This document shows positions 63,653-64,000 of a stretch of 64,000 bases of DNA, piece by piece; within the stretch, counting starts at the first letter, position 1, and each line of letters begins with the position of its first letter. Location of the stretch: positions 41,298 through 105,297 of the forward strand of contig NZ_QRBZ01000023.1 in NCBI RefSeq assembly GCF_009833085.1, written 5' to 3'. The position numbers were made by a program, and so were the translations under genes. Source of the stretch: Nitrosomonas oligotropha. Its GTDB lineage: Bacteria > Pseudomonadota > Gammaproteobacteria > Burkholderiales > Nitrosomonadaceae. The notes under the pieces were generated by a model that was not told the origin of the DNA, ran no database searches, and saw only the letters and a list, made by a program, of their open reading frames with translations.

Positions 63653-63982
63653 TTAGCTGTTTTTTTCATCACAACACACTTCAACAATGCCGCAGGGTGT
63701 GCCTGCGCAACAATTCTCGGTGAGATAGCTCAATAACGCGTTCATAGTTGCGAAATTTGCAGAGTAATAGATAAAACGGCTCTCCTGCCGGGCAATGACC
63801 AGCTCTGCATGCGTCAATTCTTTCAGGTGAAAAGATAGCGTTGCGTTAGGGATGCTTAAGTCCTTGGCAAGCTGCCCCGCAGGAAGTCCCGGTTCTCCAG
63901 CCTGAACCAGCACCCGGAATATCGTGAGACGGGTTTCGTTGGCTAGAGCAGCAAGTGCTTTCATAGCATTATTAATTTCCAT
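63653..63982 (-). CDS. arsR: Arsenical resistance repressor ArsR
   Basis: A 109-residue SmtB/ArsR repressor. Winged helix: LANETRLTIFRVLVQAGEPG, LSIPNATLSFHLKELTHA, and the wing RQESRFIYYS. It lacks the Escherichia coli helix-3 Cys-x-Cys; instead, the C-terminus has Cys91, Cys92, Cys97 plus Cys103/104 (NCCAGTPCG), as in the Acidithiobacillus-type ArsR whose sensor is C-terminal. It binds the palindrome next to its own start and is released by As(III) (inference from family). It leads the operon arsR-arsC-arsD-arsA. Confidence 0.93.
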   Translation of the reverse strand: MEINNAMKALAALANETRLTIFRVLVQAGEPGLPAGQLAKDLSIPNATLSFHLKELTHAELVIARQESRFIYYSANFATMNALLSYLTENCCAGTPCGIVEVCCDEKNS

Positions 63983-63984
63983 AT

Positions 63985-64000
63985 TTCCAATATATTGGAA
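63985..64000. promoter_or_regulatory. Perfect palindrome at the arsR start (probable ArsR operator)
   Basis: TTCCAATATATTGGAA is a perfect 16-bp inverted repeat, two bases before the arsR ATG and reaching the window edge. ArsR-family operators are imperfect palindromes of this size over the promoter. The location fits autorepression. It may extend beyond the window. Confidence 0.65.

Noticed and set aside
1..64000. Search for CRISPR arrays, tRNA/rRNA, a reverse transcriptase and prophage genes
   Set aside because: None was found by eye. There were no regularly spaced repeats, no clover-leaf sequences noticed, and no polymerase-type YxDD frame outside dinB.

Overview
The window reads as a chromosomal segment of a Gram-negative betaproteobacterium, most likely an ammonia oxidiser of the Nitrosomonadales (Nitrosomonas-like). 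This is inference from memory of gene content: a divergent glg cluster with two GH57 enzymes, periplasmic di-heme proteins, a copper-storage protein, an E3 with a fused lipoyl domain, BamD next to RluD, and an arsRCDA operon. There is no rRNA or ribosomal-protein marker to confirm it. I saw no tRNA, rRNA, CRISPR array, prophage or complete IS.

Layout. 0.2-3.1 kb: a small monooxygenase, an ECF sigma factor with a translationally coupled double-cupin partner, and a ROK fructokinase. 3.4-7.9 kb: a defence-like block, with an AAA_14/DUF4143 ATPase convergent with a two-gene TIR operon. One TIR protein is free-standing; the other is an 858-residue KGGVGR-ATPase/TIR-like/TIR/FGE-fold fusion. 8.0-18.7 kb: glycogen metabolism, with glgB divergent from glgC, two GH57 genes, pgi and glgA. 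18.8-23.4 kb: redox, metal and stress genes (flavin disulfide reductase, Csp copper storage, Crp/Fnr regulator, peroxiredoxin, BolA, CsbD). 23.7-27.9 kb: a RoxA-like di-heme lipoprotein, then small enzymes and an HNH-like protein. 28.0-32.5 kb: an AT-rich accessory island bounded by a decayed and an intact copy of the same FecR-like lipoprotein gene. It holds an IS5-family transposase scar, a run of tiny low-complexity proteins and a possible IS200/IS605 right-end relic. 33.0-36.4 kb: a second di-heme oxidoreductase and an MscS-like channel. 36.6-43.6 kb: proA, lpdA, a secreted Ig-like protein and the three-gene retropepsin/7TM-transglutaminase/RimK-like ligase module. 43.6-51.3 kb: an HPt-REC-REC-GGDEF cyclase, a hydrolase, a MITE-like element, a USP, bamD/rluD with overlapping start codons, and a vanadium haloperoxidase. 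51.6-60.6 kb: a porin, a PilZ protein, a CAAX-like protease, dinB, a GIY-YIG protein, a YchJ-like protein, greB, an unusual Tat-exported PLP decarboxylase and an SMR transporter. 60.9-64.0 kb: arsR-arsC-arsD-arsA.

How the genes work together. GlgC, GlgA and GlgB make glycogen; the GH57 enzymes and Pgi trim it and link it to hexose phosphates, and the fructokinase may feed the same pool. In the ars operon ArsR senses As(III), ArsC reduces arsenate, and ArsD hands As(III) to ArsA; the efflux permease is not in the window. The most novel-looking unit is the TIR/KGGVGR/FGE operon. Its C-terminal lectin-like domain has the residue pattern of targets of diversity-generating retroelements, and a small hairpin lies 35 bp past its stop codon. 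No reverse transcriptase or template repeat is visible here.
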